Of a stretch of DNA of 64,000 nt, positions 9,028-17,795 are shown piece after piece. Under the pieces are notes generated by a model. That model was given only the letters and a program-made list of their open reading frames with translations. It was not told the DNA's origin and made no database searches. The stretch spans positions 62,001-126,000 of the forward strand of contig NZ_LZJZ01000012.1 in NCBI RefSeq assembly GCF_001667585.1. The letters are read 5' to 3'. How positions within the stretch are numbered: position 1 is the stretch's first letter; each line of letters begins with the position of its first letter. A program made the translations under genes and the position numbers. This DNA is from Mycobacterium sp. E2733 (GTDB taxonomy: Bacteria > Actinomycetota > Actinomycetes > Mycobacteriales > Mycobacteriaceae).

Positions 9028-10155
9028 TCAGGCTTTCGCGGCCGCCGGGTCGGGCTCACCGTCCGCCGTGTACCCGAAGTCGGACGGCGAAGGCTCCGTG
9101 CCCGGGTAAAAGCGGTGCGCCCAGCGGCGAAGGGCGGCATAGTCGTGCGCCTCTTCGGGAGCCAGGTTCGGCTTCTCCAGATACTTCATGTTCTCCCAGG
9201 TGAAGAAGTCCTGTTTGATGACCTCTTGCTGCAGCGCCAGGAATTTGGCCGCGCGACCGGTCGGGACGTCGCCGGTGTCGCCGGGCTCGCGGACGGACGC
9301 CTGCGTGTAGAAGTAATCGGTGTAGTCCTCGTCGACCGGCGTCTGCCCGGTCACCTGCACCGTGGCTACCAGCTCGCTGGGGAAGCGCACGACCCCCAGC
9401 CCCAGCGAATAGTTGTCGTAGATGATCTTGGCGTCGACCGGCCCATTGGGGGTCAGCCAGGTCGACGCGCGCCCGCCGCCGAAATGGGCGTTGACGGTCG
9501 CGTGCAAGTGGTAACCGGACACCTCGAACGACGCGGTGGTGGCCGGATTGGCGGCCTTGTGGACGTACTGCACGTGGTACGGGTCCGCGGCGTTCTCGAT
9601 GATCATCTGCGGGTGCACCTTGACCCGGTTGATCATCTGCGTGTGCGGGTGGAGCGGGTAGTACTCGTTCGTTTCCAGTTCGGGCAGCACCGGGGGCTGC
9701 CAGTACGGCGCCCGCCCGTGCCGCTCGTGCCACGCGAGCACGAAGCCATACCACTCCATGCTGGGGTACGTGCGGATGCGGACGTTGTTCTTGCACCCGA
9801 TCTTGCTGTACGGGATCAGCGCATTGCTGCCGTCGCCACGCCAGCGCCAGCCATGCCACGGACAGACAATGTTCTCGCCTTCTACCGTGCCGCCGACGCC
9901 GAGGTTGGCGCCGAGGTGCTGGCAGTAGGCGTCCATCACGTGCACCTGGCCGGACTCGGTGCGGAAGATGACGAGTTCCTCACCAAAGTAATGGGCGCGC
10001 TTGACCTGACCGGCGGCCAGGTCCGAGCCGAAGGCGACGATGAACCAGCCCGTCGGGAACCGATAGGTCGACAGCGCGATGCCGGCCTGCCCGAACTCGC
10101 GTTCCGAGGGATCCCCGGCCGAATCCGGAGCCGGGTCAGAAATTGTGTGCGTCAC
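9028..10155 (-). CDS. Rieske oxygenase, KshA-like (3-ketosteroid 9-alpha-hydroxylase family)
   Basis: 375 aa from the GTG at 10155, which has GGAGAG 5 bases upstream. Rieske ligands C78-x-H80 and C98-x2-H101; mononuclear iron site in ENAADPYHVQYVH (E, D, H, H). Length and layout match KshA (about 386 aa), whose oxygenase opens the steroid B ring with the reductase KshB, not present here. The neighbours (acyl-CoA ligase, NTF2-like, MaoC pair) suit a CoA-linked degradation route. Several KshA paralogues of different substrate range exist in actinobacteria, so the substrate may be a steroid, bile acid or another cyclic compound. Confidence 0.83.
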   Translation of the reverse strand: MTHTISDPAPDSAGDPSEREFGQAGIALSTYRFPTGWFIVAFGSDLAAGQVKRAHYFGEELVIFRTESGQVHVMDAYCQHLGANLGVGGTVEGENIVCPWHGWRWRGDGSNALIPYSKIGCKNNVRIRTYPSMEWYGFVLAWHERHGRAPYWQPPVLPELETNEYYPLHPHTQMINRVKVHPQMIIENAADPYHVQYVHKAANPATTASFEVSGYHLHATVNAHFGGGRASTWLTPNGPVDAKIIYDNYSLGLGVVRFPSELVATVQVTGQTPVDEDYTDYFYTQASVREPGDTGDVPTGRAAKFLALQQEVIKQDFFTWENMKYLEKPNLAPEEAHDYAALRRWAHRFYPGTEPSPSDFGYTADGEPDPAAAKA

Positions 10156-10237
10156 GAACTCTCCATATCCCGCCCAGACCAAGGCGAGCCGAGCGCAACT
10201 TGGTCGCCCTTCACTCACGGTGGTTCGACGACAACGT

Positions 10238-10257
10238 CTATTTTTACTATTTTAAGC
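10238..10257. promoter_or_regulatory. AT-rich element in divergent promoter
   Basis: CTATTTTTACTATTTTAAGC lies in the 153-base gap between the KshA-like gene (leftward) and the P450 (rightward). CTATTTTTA recurs at 16688 in front of the acyl-CoA dehydrogenase operon. In a GC-rich genome such a tract marks the promoter or operator region; the binding protein is unknown. Confidence 0.4.
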
Positions 10258-10308
10258 ATTGAACGTCAACGCGGCACCAGACGCGCCCAGGGCAGAGCGG
10301 AGTTTCAG

Positions 10309-11547
10309 ATGACGGCTGCGGCAGTGGACCTTTCCGACTTCGCCCTGTGGCGCAACGGGTTTCCCGACGAATTGTTCACCGAGTTGCGGCACAGCCGGCC
10401 ACTTTTCCGCCACGACCTGACCCCGGGCGTAGCCAAGACCGTCCAGCGCCAGTTCTGGGTGACCACCAAGCACCGGCATGCGGTCCGGCTGCATCGAGAT
10501 GTCGAGTCCTTCACCGCGGTCGACGGCCCGCTCATCCAGCCAGTCGGGATGTTCTCGTCGTACCCCACCATCATCAACATGGACCCGCCCGGGCTGAACA
10601 AGCGCCGCAAGCTGATCTCGAACGCGTTCAATCCGCGGGCGATCGCCAGGCTCGAGGCCGGCATCCGGGCGAGGGCGGCGCGCATGATCGACCGCCTGCT
10701 CGGCGAGGGCGGCGGCGACTGGATCGAGGATGTGGCCGACGCCCTGCCGATGACGGTCATCGGCGACATCATCGGCATACCGGAGGACGACCGGCCCCGA
10801 ATCTTCGACGGCCTGGACCGCATATTGAAGGCCAACTCACCGGAGGCGCGGCTGAGCCGGCAGGACGAAACCGACCTCTACGCCAACATCTTCGGGTACG
10901 CGATGGAACTCACCGCGGAGAAACGACGCAACCCCACCGACGACATCTGGAGCACGCTGGCGACCGCGGTGATCACCGGCGAAGACGGCGAGCACTTCAG
11001 CTTGCCACCTCACGAACTCGAGTTCTTCTTCTTTGTGCTGGCGTTTGCCGGCAGCGACACCACCAAGAATGCGCTGGCCATCGGGCTGCAGGCGTTCGTG
11101 GCGAACCCGGAGCAGATCGAGCGCTACCGCGAGCAGGAAGGGCTGCGGCCCAGCGCCATCGAGGAGGTGTTGCGGTGGGCGACACCGGTCGCGTACTGGA
11201 CGCGCACCGCAAAGGCCGACATCGAGATGGACGGCCAGCACATCGCGAAGGGCGAGCGGGTGGTGTCGATGCTGCGGTCGGCGAACCGCGACGAGGAGGT
11301 CTTCGATTCGCCGTTCACCTTCGACATCGGTCGGCAGCCGAACCCCCAGGTGGCCTTCGGTGGCGGCGGACCGCATCACTGCCTGGGCGCCATGCTGGCG
11401 CGCGCGGAACTCCGCGCGGTGTTCGACGAACTTTTGCTGCGGTGCGACAACATCGCCCTCGGCCCGGCGAAAGTGGCCTACCCGAACCTCACCACGAACA
11501 TGTCGATCTACGACGAAATGGCGATCTCGCTGACCGCTCGCCGTTAA
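10309..11547 (+). CDS. Cytochrome P450
   Basis: 412 aa. I-helix FAGSDTT (246-252), ExxR at E286-R289, and heme-binding FGGGGPHHCLG with proximal Cys358. The length is normal for a soluble bacterial P450. An open frame reaches far upstream but through the antisense of three other genes; the ATG at 10309 gives the expected N-terminus (SDFALWRNGFPDELFTELR). It faces the 3Fe-4S ferredoxin gene, a likely electron donor, tail to tail with 1 base between. P450 subfamily and substrate cannot be fixed; a hydroxylation feeding the KshA/CoA-ester pathway is inference. Confidence 0.92.
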   Translation: MTAAAVDLSDFALWRNGFPDELFTELRHSRPLFRHDLTPGVAKTVQRQFWVTTKHRHAVRLHRDVESFTAVDGPLIQPVGMFSSYPTIINMDPPGLNKRRKLISNAFNPRAIARLEAGIRARAARMIDRLLGEGGGDWIEDVADALPMTVIGDIIGIPEDDRPRIFDGLDRILKANSPEARLSRQDETDLYANIFGYAMELTAEKRRNPTDDIWSTLATAVITGEDGEHFSLPPHELEFFFFVLAFAGSDTTKNALAIGLQAFVANPEQIERYREQEGLRPSAIEEVLRWATPVAYWTRTAKADIEMDGQHIAKGERVVSMLRSANRDEEVFDSPFTFDIGRQPNPQVAFGGGGPHHCLGAMLARAELRAVFDELLLRCDNIALGPAKVAYPNLTTNMSIYDEMAISLTARR

Positions 11548-11548
11548 C

Positions 11549-11740
11549 TCAGTCGGTCAGCCGCAGCGCGGCCTTGGGGCACTGGTCCACCGCGGCGCGC
11601 ACGTCGATCTCCAGCCGCGGCGGCACCGGCCCGTCCGCGATCTGCACCACATCCTCGTCCCCTAGCTCGAAGACTTCCGGCGCCAGCGATTCGCAGAAGC
11701 CGTTGGCCTCACAAAGATTTTCGTCGACTGTCACGCGCAT
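11549..11740 (-). CDS. 3Fe-4S ferredoxin
   Basis: 63 aa, typical for mycobacterial P450-partner ferredoxins. Cluster ligands C10, C16 and C54 (CEANGFC ... QCP); the fourth position of a 4Fe-4S motif is Asn13, so a [3Fe-4S] or atypical cluster is expected. Start chosen at the ATG with TGGAGGG upstream; it lies 17 bases after the CaiB stop, making it the second gene of a leftward pair, and is convergent with the P450 it probably serves. Confidence 0.88.
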   Translation of the reverse strand: MRVTVDENLCEANGFCESLAPEVFELGDEDVVQIADGPVPPRLEIDVRAAVDQCPKAALRLTD

Positions 11741-11757
11741 CAGATGCCCTCCACTTC

Positions 11758-14142
11758 TCACAGGCCCTTGGGTCGGGTCCCGATCACCCCGCTGGTTGCG
11801 AGGCGCGTCAATTCTTCGTCGGCCAGCCCGGACCGCTCGCGCAGTATCTCTTCATTGTGCTCGCCCAACCGCGGCGGTGGCCGCAGCAGCCACCTGTCCT
11901 GGCCGGCCAGCCGTGCGAACGGTGGGCAGGGATAGAGACCGGCGCCGGTGCTGGGGTGGTCCAGGGGCTCCAAGAATCCCCGATGGCGCAATTGGGGGTT
12001 CTCGATGACCAACGACGGCGACACCACCGGTGCGGCGGGGACGCCGGCGGCGGCCAATCGCTCCACCGTCGAGTCGAGGGGTTGGCTTGTGAACCAATTC
12101 GCCAGCCGGCGATCGACGTCGTCAGCCCGCTGTCGCCGCCCGGCGACGGTGGACAGCTCCTCGTCACACCACGCCGGTCGATCCATCACCTCGACCAGGG
12201 CACGCCACTGCCGGTCGTCGCGCACGGTCACCGCGATCCAGTCGTCGTCGCCTGCACACCGGAAGATGTTTTGGATCGAGTCGCCGTGACCGCGGTTGCC
12301 CCGCCGGGTCAGCGTGATCCCGAAGACCTCGGATTCGATCGCCTGTATCGCGGTGGCGTTAAGCACCGTTTCGAGCATCGGCAGCTCGAGTTGCTGCCCC
12401 GACCCGGTCCGTTCCGCGAAGTTCAGGGCGGCCAGCACGGCGAACGCGGCGTGCACACCGGCCAGCGGATCGCACGCCCCGCGCGGCGTGACCGGCGGGG
12501 TATCGGGCAGCCCGGTTACCCAGGCCAGGCCGGCGATCTGCTCCATGGTGGGAGCGAATCCGACACGATCCCGCCACGGTCCGTCCAGCCCGAACGCCGG
12601 CATCCGGGCAACGACGAGCTTCGGGTTGACGTTCAGCAGCGCGTCGGCGGTCAGGCCGAACTGGTCCATCACCCGCGGTGAGAAGTTCTCGATCACCACG
12701 TCGGCGCCGGCGGCCAGCCCGGTGAACAATCGGCGCCCGTCTTCGGAACCCAAATCCAGTGTGACGGAACGCTTGTTGGTGTTCATGGCGTGGAAGACCC
12801 AGCCGTACTCCCACCAATCCTCGACATCGGTGCGCATGCCGCCCGAGTATCGAATGCCGTCGGGTCGCTGTATCGACTCGACCTTGACGACGTCGGCGCC
12901 GAACGCGGCCAACAGGTGGGTCGCCGCGGGACCGGCCCAGAACGCGGTCAGGTCGACTATGCGCACACCGGCCAGCGGCAACCCATTCGAGGCGCGGTCT
13001 TCCATCGGTTCTCTTCGGGGCCAAGGGATTTCGTCGTTGGCCTCACCGAGCGCCGGTGTGGCCCGCGGCGGGGCGGGCGCGCACGCCGACATCAACCAGG
13101 GCGGCCGGGGCTGGTGAAAGCCGGCGGGGTTGCGGACGAATACCCCGCGCTCGGTCACGTACCCCATCTCCCGGATCGTGGAGCCGTTGCCCAGCGCCGC
13201 GATCGGCAGCCGGAACAGTTGGCCGAGCTCGACGATTTCCTCGACGGTGCGTTCGGCCAGCCATGGGCCGATCTGTTCGCGGATCAGGTCACGGTAGGCC
13301 CACCTGCCGATCTGGAAGCGGAGCTGTTCGATCTCTTCGAGCTGCGGGCACTCGACCATCGCGACGAAGTCGAGCCATTGCTGGCCGGTGACCATGGTGA
13401 TCCCGACGTAGCCGTCCTTGGCGGGCTCGATCGATGGCACTTCGAGCGTTCGGCGGATAGGGGGCACCCGCAGCAGCTGGGAGTGCAGCCATTCGCTGCT
13501 CTGCATCGCGGTCAACGCCTCGAGCATGGACAGATCGAGGTGCTCACCGGGGCCACCGCGCTCCACGCGGCGGCGCACCGCCAGTACGCCGAAAGCGGCG
13601 TAGACGCCGCCCATGTACTCCCCCAGGTCGCCGCCGATGGAGATCGGCGGCCCCGCTGGATCGCCGCGGAAGCCGGGCGAGCCCGCCCACGCTTGCAGGG
13701 TGAATTCGCTGGCGGCCCGGTCGGCGTACGGTCCGGTCCAGCCGAAGTCCGAGATCGTGACGATGGTTGCGCGCGGACAGGCCGCCAGCAGCCGCTGCGG
13801 GTCGACGCCCAGCGCCGCGGCCTGCTCCCGGCCGGCGGTGACCACCACCGCGTCCGCGGCGGACAGTTCGGCGGAAAGACGCTCAGCATCGGGCGGGTAA
13901 GTCACGCTGCGCTTGCCGGAATTGAGGTAGGCGAAAAACGGTGAGCTCTGCCCGTCGGGCACCGGCGATCCCGTCGCAGAGTACCGGCGGAGCCAATCCC
14001 CCTGCGGCGGTTCGAGTTTGCGCACCTGCGCCCCGGCGTCGGCCAGCAGCTTCCCGCAGTAGCTGCCGGCGATCCGGTCGCTGATCTCGACGACACGCAG
14101 GTCATGCAGCGGTGTGGGCCGGCTGTCGGACCGCTCGCTCAC
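11758..14142 (-). CDS. Double-domain CaiB/BaiF (class III) CoA-transferase
   Basis: 794 aa, twice the usual ~400. Two full CaiB domains in tandem: residues ~12-375 (LHDLRVVEISDRIAGSYCGKLLADAGA) and ~388-790 (LAGVRIVDLTAFWAGPAATHLLAAFGADVVKVE). Each keeps a candidate catalytic Asp at the formyl-CoA-transferase position (IGGDLGEYMGG in the first, RGACDPLAGVH in the second). The family moves CoA between acids, so this would activate or recycle a pathway acid without ATP. It is divergent from the GntR regulator, with a long inverted repeat between them. Natural fusion rather than read-through: there is a single frame with no internal start signal. Confidence 0.9.
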   Translation of the reverse strand: MSERSDSRPTPLHDLRVVEISDRIAGSYCGKLLADAGAQVRKLEPPQGDWLRRYSATGSPVPDGQSSPFFAYLNSGKRSVTYPPDAERLSAELSAADAVVVTAGREQAAALGVDPQRLLAACPRATIVTISDFGWTGPYADRAASEFTLQAWAGSPGFRGDPAGPPISIGGDLGEYMGGVYAAFGVLAVRRRVERGGPGEHLDLSMLEALTAMQSSEWLHSQLLRVPPIRRTLEVPSIEPAKDGYVGITMVTGQQWLDFVAMVECPQLEEIEQLRFQIGRWAYRDLIREQIGPWLAERTVEEIVELGQLFRLPIAALGNGSTIREMGYVTERGVFVRNPAGFHQPRPPWLMSACAPAPPRATPALGEANDEIPWPRREPMEDRASNGLPLAGVRIVDLTAFWAGPAATHLLAAFGADVVKVESIQRPDGIRYSGGMRTDVEDWWEYGWVFHAMNTNKRSVTLDLGSEDGRRLFTGLAAGADVVIENFSPRVMDQFGLTADALLNVNPKLVVARMPAFGLDGPWRDRVGFAPTMEQIAGLAWVTGLPDTPPVTPRGACDPLAGVHAAFAVLAALNFAERTGSGQQLELPMLETVLNATAIQAIESEVFGITLTRRGNRGHGDSIQNIFRCAGDDDWIAVTVRDDRQWRALVEVMDRPAWCDEELSTVAGRRQRADDVDRRLANWFTSQPLDSTVERLAAAGVPAAPVVSPSLVIENPQLRHRGFLEPLDHPSTGAGLYPCPPFARLAGQDRWLLRPPPRLGEHNEEILRERSGLADEELTRLATSGVIGTRPKGL

Positions 14143-14178
14143 TTACACCCGCCCTCCCGATCGACAAGCGATCGAAGA

Positions 14179-14209
14179 AGCTATTTATACCATTACTGCT
14201 AAAATAGCT
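14179..14209. promoter_or_regulatory. Inverted repeat operator AGCTATTT-15-AAATAGCT
   Basis: A perfect 8-base inverted repeat (14179-14186 and 14202-14209) in the 99-base gap between the CaiB gene and the GntR gene. GCTATTTATAC(C/T)AT within it recurs at 52715 before another P450. Probably bound by the adjacent GntR/FadR-type regulator. Confidence 0.5.
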
Positions 14210-14241
14210 AAGCCAGTGAGTTGCTATGCATCGAGGATCGG

Positions 14242-15063
14242 ATGACCGCCTTGGGAATTGGGAGCGACGCCCGTCGCCGATTGTCGGCGCCTCGAATCGC
14301 AGAAATCGTAGCCGACGAACTGCGCCGCCAGATCATCAACGGTGAGCTCGCCGACGGCGATCTGTTGCCGCGTCAAGAGGTGCTCGTCGAGCAGTTCAAC
14401 GTGAGTCTGGTTTCGCTGCGCGAAGCGCTGCGGATCCTGGAAACCGAGGGGCTGGTTTCGGTTCGACGAGGGAACCGTGGTGGCGCCGTCGTGCACGCCC
14501 CCGCGAAGACCAGCGCCGCATACATGCTCGGGCTGTTGCTGCAGAGCGAGTCGGTAGCGGTCGCCGACCTCGGCATGGCGTTGCAGGAACTCGAGCCCGC
14601 GTGCGCCGCGCTGGCCGCCCGGCGACCGGACCGGGCGGACACATTGGTCCCAGAGCTCAACCGGGTCAACGACTCGATGGCCGAAAACATCGAGGACGGC
14701 GGGCTGTTCACCGAAATCGGCCGTGAATTCCACGATCTCGTGGTCCGCGGCTGCGGAAACCACACCATCATCGCGGTGGTCGGCAGCTTGGAGACGCTGT
14801 GGACCAGCCATGAACAACAGTGGGCGGACGAGAGCGCCGCGCGAGGCACCTACCCCTCGTTGGCCCAGCGCCGCGCAGTGCTCAGCACCCACGTCAAGCT
14901 GACCGAGACCATCGCGGAGGGCGACGTCGACCGGGCGCGCCGCATCGCCGGTCGCCATCTCGCCGACACCCAGACCTACGTGCTCTCCGGTCGGCACGAC
15001 CAACGAATTCACGCGCTGTCGCCGCAGGCATTGTCGCGTACGCGGGATTTCCGCCAAACCTGA
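14242..15063 (+). CDS. GntR/FadR-family transcriptional regulator
   Basis: 273 aa. Start at the ATG with GAGG 7 bases upstream. The winged helix (residues ~14-80: IAEIVADELRRQIINGELADGDLLP, then VSLREALRILETEGLVSVRRGNRGG) is followed by an all-helical FCD/FadR effector domain with metal-binding His/Asp candidates (EIGREFHDLVVRGCGNHTI). FCD proteins sense acyl-CoAs or carboxylates. It is followed 10 bases later by an SDR gene on the same strand and faces the CaiB gene, so it likely represses one or both. Confidence 0.9.
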   Translation: MTALGIGSDARRRLSAPRIAEIVADELRRQIINGELADGDLLPRQEVLVEQFNVSLVSLREALRILETEGLVSVRRGNRGGAVVHAPAKTSAAYMLGLLLQSESVAVADLGMALQELEPACAALAARRPDRADTLVPELNRVNDSMAENIEDGGLFTEIGREFHDLVVRGCGNHTIIAVVGSLETLWTSHEQQWADESAARGTYPSLAQRRAVLSTHVKLTETIAEGDVDRARRIAGRHLADTQTYVLSGRHDQRIHALSPQALSRTRDFRQT

Positions 15064-15073
15064 GAGGCAGTGC

Positions 15074-15793
15074 GTGAGAACCGCTTTGGTCACCGGCGGC
15101 AGCGGCGGGATCGGCAAAGGGTGCGGTCGCAAGTTGGCCGAGCTGGGTTATGACGTGGTGCTGGCCGCGCGTCGCGAGGCCCCATTACGCGCGGCGGCAC
15201 AGGAGATCGGCGCGCGCCACATCGTGGCCGATGCGTCGGATCCGGACGGATTCACCGCTGCCACAAGCGCATTGGAGACGATCGACCTCGTCGTCCACGC
15301 GGCCGGCACGCTGGGCGGAACGTACGCGCGCAAACAGACATTCGAGCAGTGGCGGACCATCATCTCGGCCAACCTCGATTCATGCTTCGTGGTGACCGCC
15401 GCCGCGCTGCCCAGGATGCGCGCGGGTTCGCGGTTCGTGTTCATTTCGTCGTCGGCGGCGCACGAACCCATGATGGCCCGGACCGCCTACTCGGCATCCA
15501 AAGCCGGCATGAACGCGTTCGCCCGGGCCTTGGCGCTGGAAGTCGACCGTGACGGCATCGCCGTGCACATCGTCACCCCGGGCCCGGTGGAAACTGACAT
15601 GCTTCAAGACGTCCCCTTCGAGATGTACGCGATCCGGGTCTCCGATGTGGCGGATGCGGTCGCCTGGCTGGACACCGTCGATCCCTCGGTCGACCTGCCG
15701 GAGATCCGGCTCAGCGCGGTGCAGCGCGGGCCGTTCGCCCGGCCGCCGGTCGTGCCTACGGAAGCGCGGCGCCGGCGGGAGCGAACCCCTTGA
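15074..15793 (+). CDS. Short-chain dehydrogenase/reductase (SDR)
   Basis: 239 aa, GTG start with GAGAGGCA just upstream. NAD(P) motif TGGSGGIG (residues 8-15) and the catalytic Tyr-Lys pair in YSASK with the Ser in FISSSAAH. Slightly short at the C-terminus compared with the ~250 aa family norm. Would oxidise or reduce a hydroxyl/keto group. It follows the GntR gene by 10 bases and its end overlaps the convergent LLM gene by 38 bases. Confidence 0.85.
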   Translation: MRTALVTGGSGGIGKGCGRKLAELGYDVVLAARREAPLRAAAQEIGARHIVADASDPDGFTAATSALETIDLVVHAAGTLGGTYARKQTFEQWRTIISANLDSCFVVTAAALPRMRAGSRFVFISSSAAHEPMMARTAYSASKAGMNAFARALALEVDRDGIAVHIVTPGPVETDMLQDVPFEMYAIRVSDVADAVAWLDTVDPSVDLPEIRLSAVQRGPFARPPVVPTEARRRRERTP

Positions 15794-16634
15794 TCACCCT
15801 TTCGCCGAACTCGCGCAGCGAATCGGGGACGGCGAAGTCGGCGAACCACACATAGAACCGTTCGACGCCCTGAGTGGCCAGCCCGGTGAAGTGGCCGATG
15901 AGCTCGTCGGCATCGCCGCAGACCAGCCCCGCGCCCAGGTTGCCGAATCGCCGCGTGCTCACCTCGCGCACTTTGCCCGGATCGTTCCCAGTCCGGACGA
16001 AACCCACCATCTGCTGGACCGACACCCGGGCCGTCCCCGCCGCGGGGGCCAGCGCGGCCAGCTTGTCGAGGTGGTTGGCCGGCAGGTTCCACCAATCCGC
16101 GTACGTGCGAACGACTTCCATCATCCGCGGGCCCGTGCCCCCGAGGATTAGCGGTATCGGATGGGACCTCCGCGGCGCCTGCGCCGCTTTGCCCTCGGCC
16201 TCTCCCGCCTCATCGCCCCAGTACTGCTTGATCAACTCGATGTGCCGCTGGAGCTGCTCAACCCTGGCCACCGGGTCCTGCCGGCCGACGTCAAATCTGG
16301 TGAACTCCGCGGGCCAAGAACCCGCGCCGAGGCCCAGGTCGAACCTGCCCTCCGATGCGTCCGAGAGGGTGACAGCTTGTTTGGCCAGCAAGGCGGGGTG
16401 GCGGAACGCGTCACACAGCACCAGATGGCCGATCCGCAGCCGCTCCGTCTTGGCCGCCACCCAACCGGCAATGCCCATTGCCTCCCAGATGCTTTCATCG
16501 GGCAGACCGGGCGCCTCGAGGTGGTCGATGAACGCCATGCCGTCGAAGCCACTGGCCTCGGCGTGACGTGCCCGCTCCACAATGTCGGCGGCTGACAGCC
16601 GCACCTGCGGCAGGAACAAATACCACTCGACCAT
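15756..16634 (-). CDS. LLM-class flavin/F420-dependent oxidoreductase
   Basis: 292 aa, luciferase-like TIM barrel (DIVERARHAEASGFDGMAFIDH, LRIGHLVLCDAFRHPALLAKQAVTLD-like, GRFDLGLGAGSWP). In mycobacteria these usually use F420 as hydride carrier. The reaction is unknown. It is transcribed toward the SDR gene and away from the acyl-CoA dehydrogenase operon, sharing with that operon a 78-base AT-rich promoter region. Confidence 0.85.
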   Translation of the reverse strand: MVEWYLFLPQVRLSAADIVERARHAEASGFDGMAFIDHLEAPGLPDESIWEAMGIAGWVAAKTERLRIGHLVLCDAFRHPALLAKQAVTLSDASEGRFDLGLGAGSWPAEFTRFDVGRQDPVARVEQLQRHIELIKQYWGDEAGEAEGKAAQAPRRSHPIPLILGGTGPRMMEVVRTYADWWNLPANHLDKLAALAPAAGTARVSVQQMVGFVRTGNDPGKVREVSTRRFGNLGAGLVCGDADELIGHFTGLATQGVERFYVWFADFAVPDSLREFGERVIKGFAPAGAALP

Positions 16635-16682
16635 GCACCCACCTATGCGTATGTTCCTGTGCGATTGCGAACAGGGCCGCTA

Positions 16683-16706
16683 GTTTACTATTTTTATTAT
16701 GTTAGG
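16683..16706. promoter_or_regulatory. AT-rich promoter/operator before the acyl-CoA dehydrogenase operon
   Basis: A run of A/T (TTACTATTTTTATTATGTTAG at its core) between the divergent LLM gene and the acyl-CoA dehydrogenase operon. It shares CTATTTTTA with the element at 10238 and TATGTTAG with the one at 4378. The AGGGG just after it serves as ribosome site for the ATG at 16713. Confidence 0.45.
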
Positions 16707-16712
16707 GGTCTT

Positions 16713-17795
16713 ATGGATGTCGGACTGAATTCGGAGCAGTTGTCGCTGCGCGACACCGTGCGCGACGTCCTACGCACCGAGTGCCCGCCCGACTCCGCCC
16801 GCCAAGCGATGACGGATCCGGAGCGGTGGCGCACGCTGTGGAAGACGGTCGTGGACCTCGGTTGGACGGAGCTGGCCGCCCCCGGTGCCGGGGACTACGG
16901 ACCGGTGGAGCTCGCTGTGGTGCTCGAGGAATGCGGTGCCGCCGTCGCGCCGATCCCGCTGTTGAGCAGTATCGGCCTGGCCGCCGGTGCATTGCGGGGC
17001 ACCGGTCTCGACGCGGTTCTCGACGACATCGCCGGCGGCGTCGTCGCCACGCTGGCCGTGCATGCCAGGGGATCTCGGCTGCCCGGGGTGCCGATGACCC
17101 TGCGGGCCGGACGCCTGCGCGGACGAGCGGTCGCGGTTCCGAACCTGTCCCGCTCCGAGTTGCTCGTCACGCTGGCGCGCGCCGACGGAGGCCCCAGTGG
17201 TCCCGGTGGCACGGTGGTGGCGGTCGCGCGCTGCGGCGACGGGGTGACCGCGATCGCGGGCGAGTCGACGGACCCCGCGCAGCCGCTGGCAGACGTCGAG
17301 GTCGACGCCGAGCCGTTGGCTGCCGCGCCCGTCGATATCGAAAGCGCGTTGACGGCGCCGTTGGTGGCCGCGGCCGCCGACCTGGTAGGGACGGCGAGCG
17401 CAGCGTTGCACCGCGCCGTCGAGCATGCGAAGACGCGGCGCCAGTTCGGCACGCCGATCGGCGCGTTCCAGGGGATCAAGCACGCGCTCGCCGACAACTA
17501 CGTCGGCCTGGAGCGCGCTCGCAGCCTCACCTACGCCGCGGCCGCCCGACTCAGCGATGCGGACACGACACCCGCGGACGCCTGGACCACCGCGGCCCTC
17601 GCCAAAGCGGCAGCCGGCGACGCGGCCGCGAAATGTGCGAGAACCGCGGTCCAAGTGCACGGAGCGCTCGGGCAGACCTGGGAACACGACGCCCACCTCT
17701 ATGTCCGCCACGCGTGGCAGGCCGCCGCGATGCTGGGAGACAGCCGCGCGCTCTACCACGAGGTGGGCCGCCGTTTCGCGGGAGGCGCGGCATGA
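16713..17795 (+). CDS. Acyl-CoA dehydrogenase subunit (first of four)
   Basis: 360 aa, start at the ATG with AGGGG 6 bases upstream. Acyl-CoA dehydrogenase C-terminal helices are clear (RRQFGTPIGAFQGIKHALADNY, VQVHGALGQTWEHDAHLYVRHAWQ), while the middle beta domain is divergent and low in motif content. In mycobacteria such divergent subunits pair with a neighbouring one to form alpha2-beta2 dehydrogenases, as known for steroid-degrading FadE pairs. The next gene overlaps by ATGA, the usual arrangement for such a pair. Confidence 0.85.
   Translation: MDVGLNSEQLSLRDTVRDVLRTECPPDSARQAMTDPERWRTLWKTVVDLGWTELAAPGAGDYGPVELAVVLEECGAAVAPIPLLSSIGLAAGALRGTGLDAVLDDIAGGVVATLAVHARGSRLPGVPMTLRAGRLRGRAVAVPNLSRSELLVTLARADGGPSGPGGTVVAVARCGDGVTAIAGESTDPAQPLADVEVDAEPLAAAPVDIESALTAPLVAAAADLVGTASAALHRAVEHAKTRRQFGTPIGAFQGIKHALADNYVGLERARSLTYAAAARLSDADTTPADAWTTAALAKAAAGDAAAKCARTAVQVHGALGQTWEHDAHLYVRHAWQAAAMLGDSRALYHEVGRRFAGGAA

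Noticed and set aside
8569..10308. Long open frame on the plus strand leading into the P450 (would give a 992-aa protein)
   Set aside because: It is the antisense of the acyl-CoA ligase and KshA-like genes, is rich in Arg/Gly/Val typical of shadow frames, and the P450 family starts at 10309.
12790..13944. Plus-strand 384-aa frame and other large frames under the CaiB gene
   Set aside because: Shadow frames in GC-rich coding DNA with no recognisable motif.
14179..14209. Inverted repeat as a classic KstR or KstR2 site
   Set aside because: Neither the TnnAACnnGTTnnA nor the AnCAAGnnCTTGnT type pattern is present here or elsewhere by eye; only AT-rich or GGTAA repeats were found.
16781..17791. 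Open frame extending the second acyl-CoA dehydrogenase upstream to 705 aa
   Set aside because: It overlaps the first dehydrogenase in another frame and has no family similarity; the ATGA junction at 17792 is the natural start.
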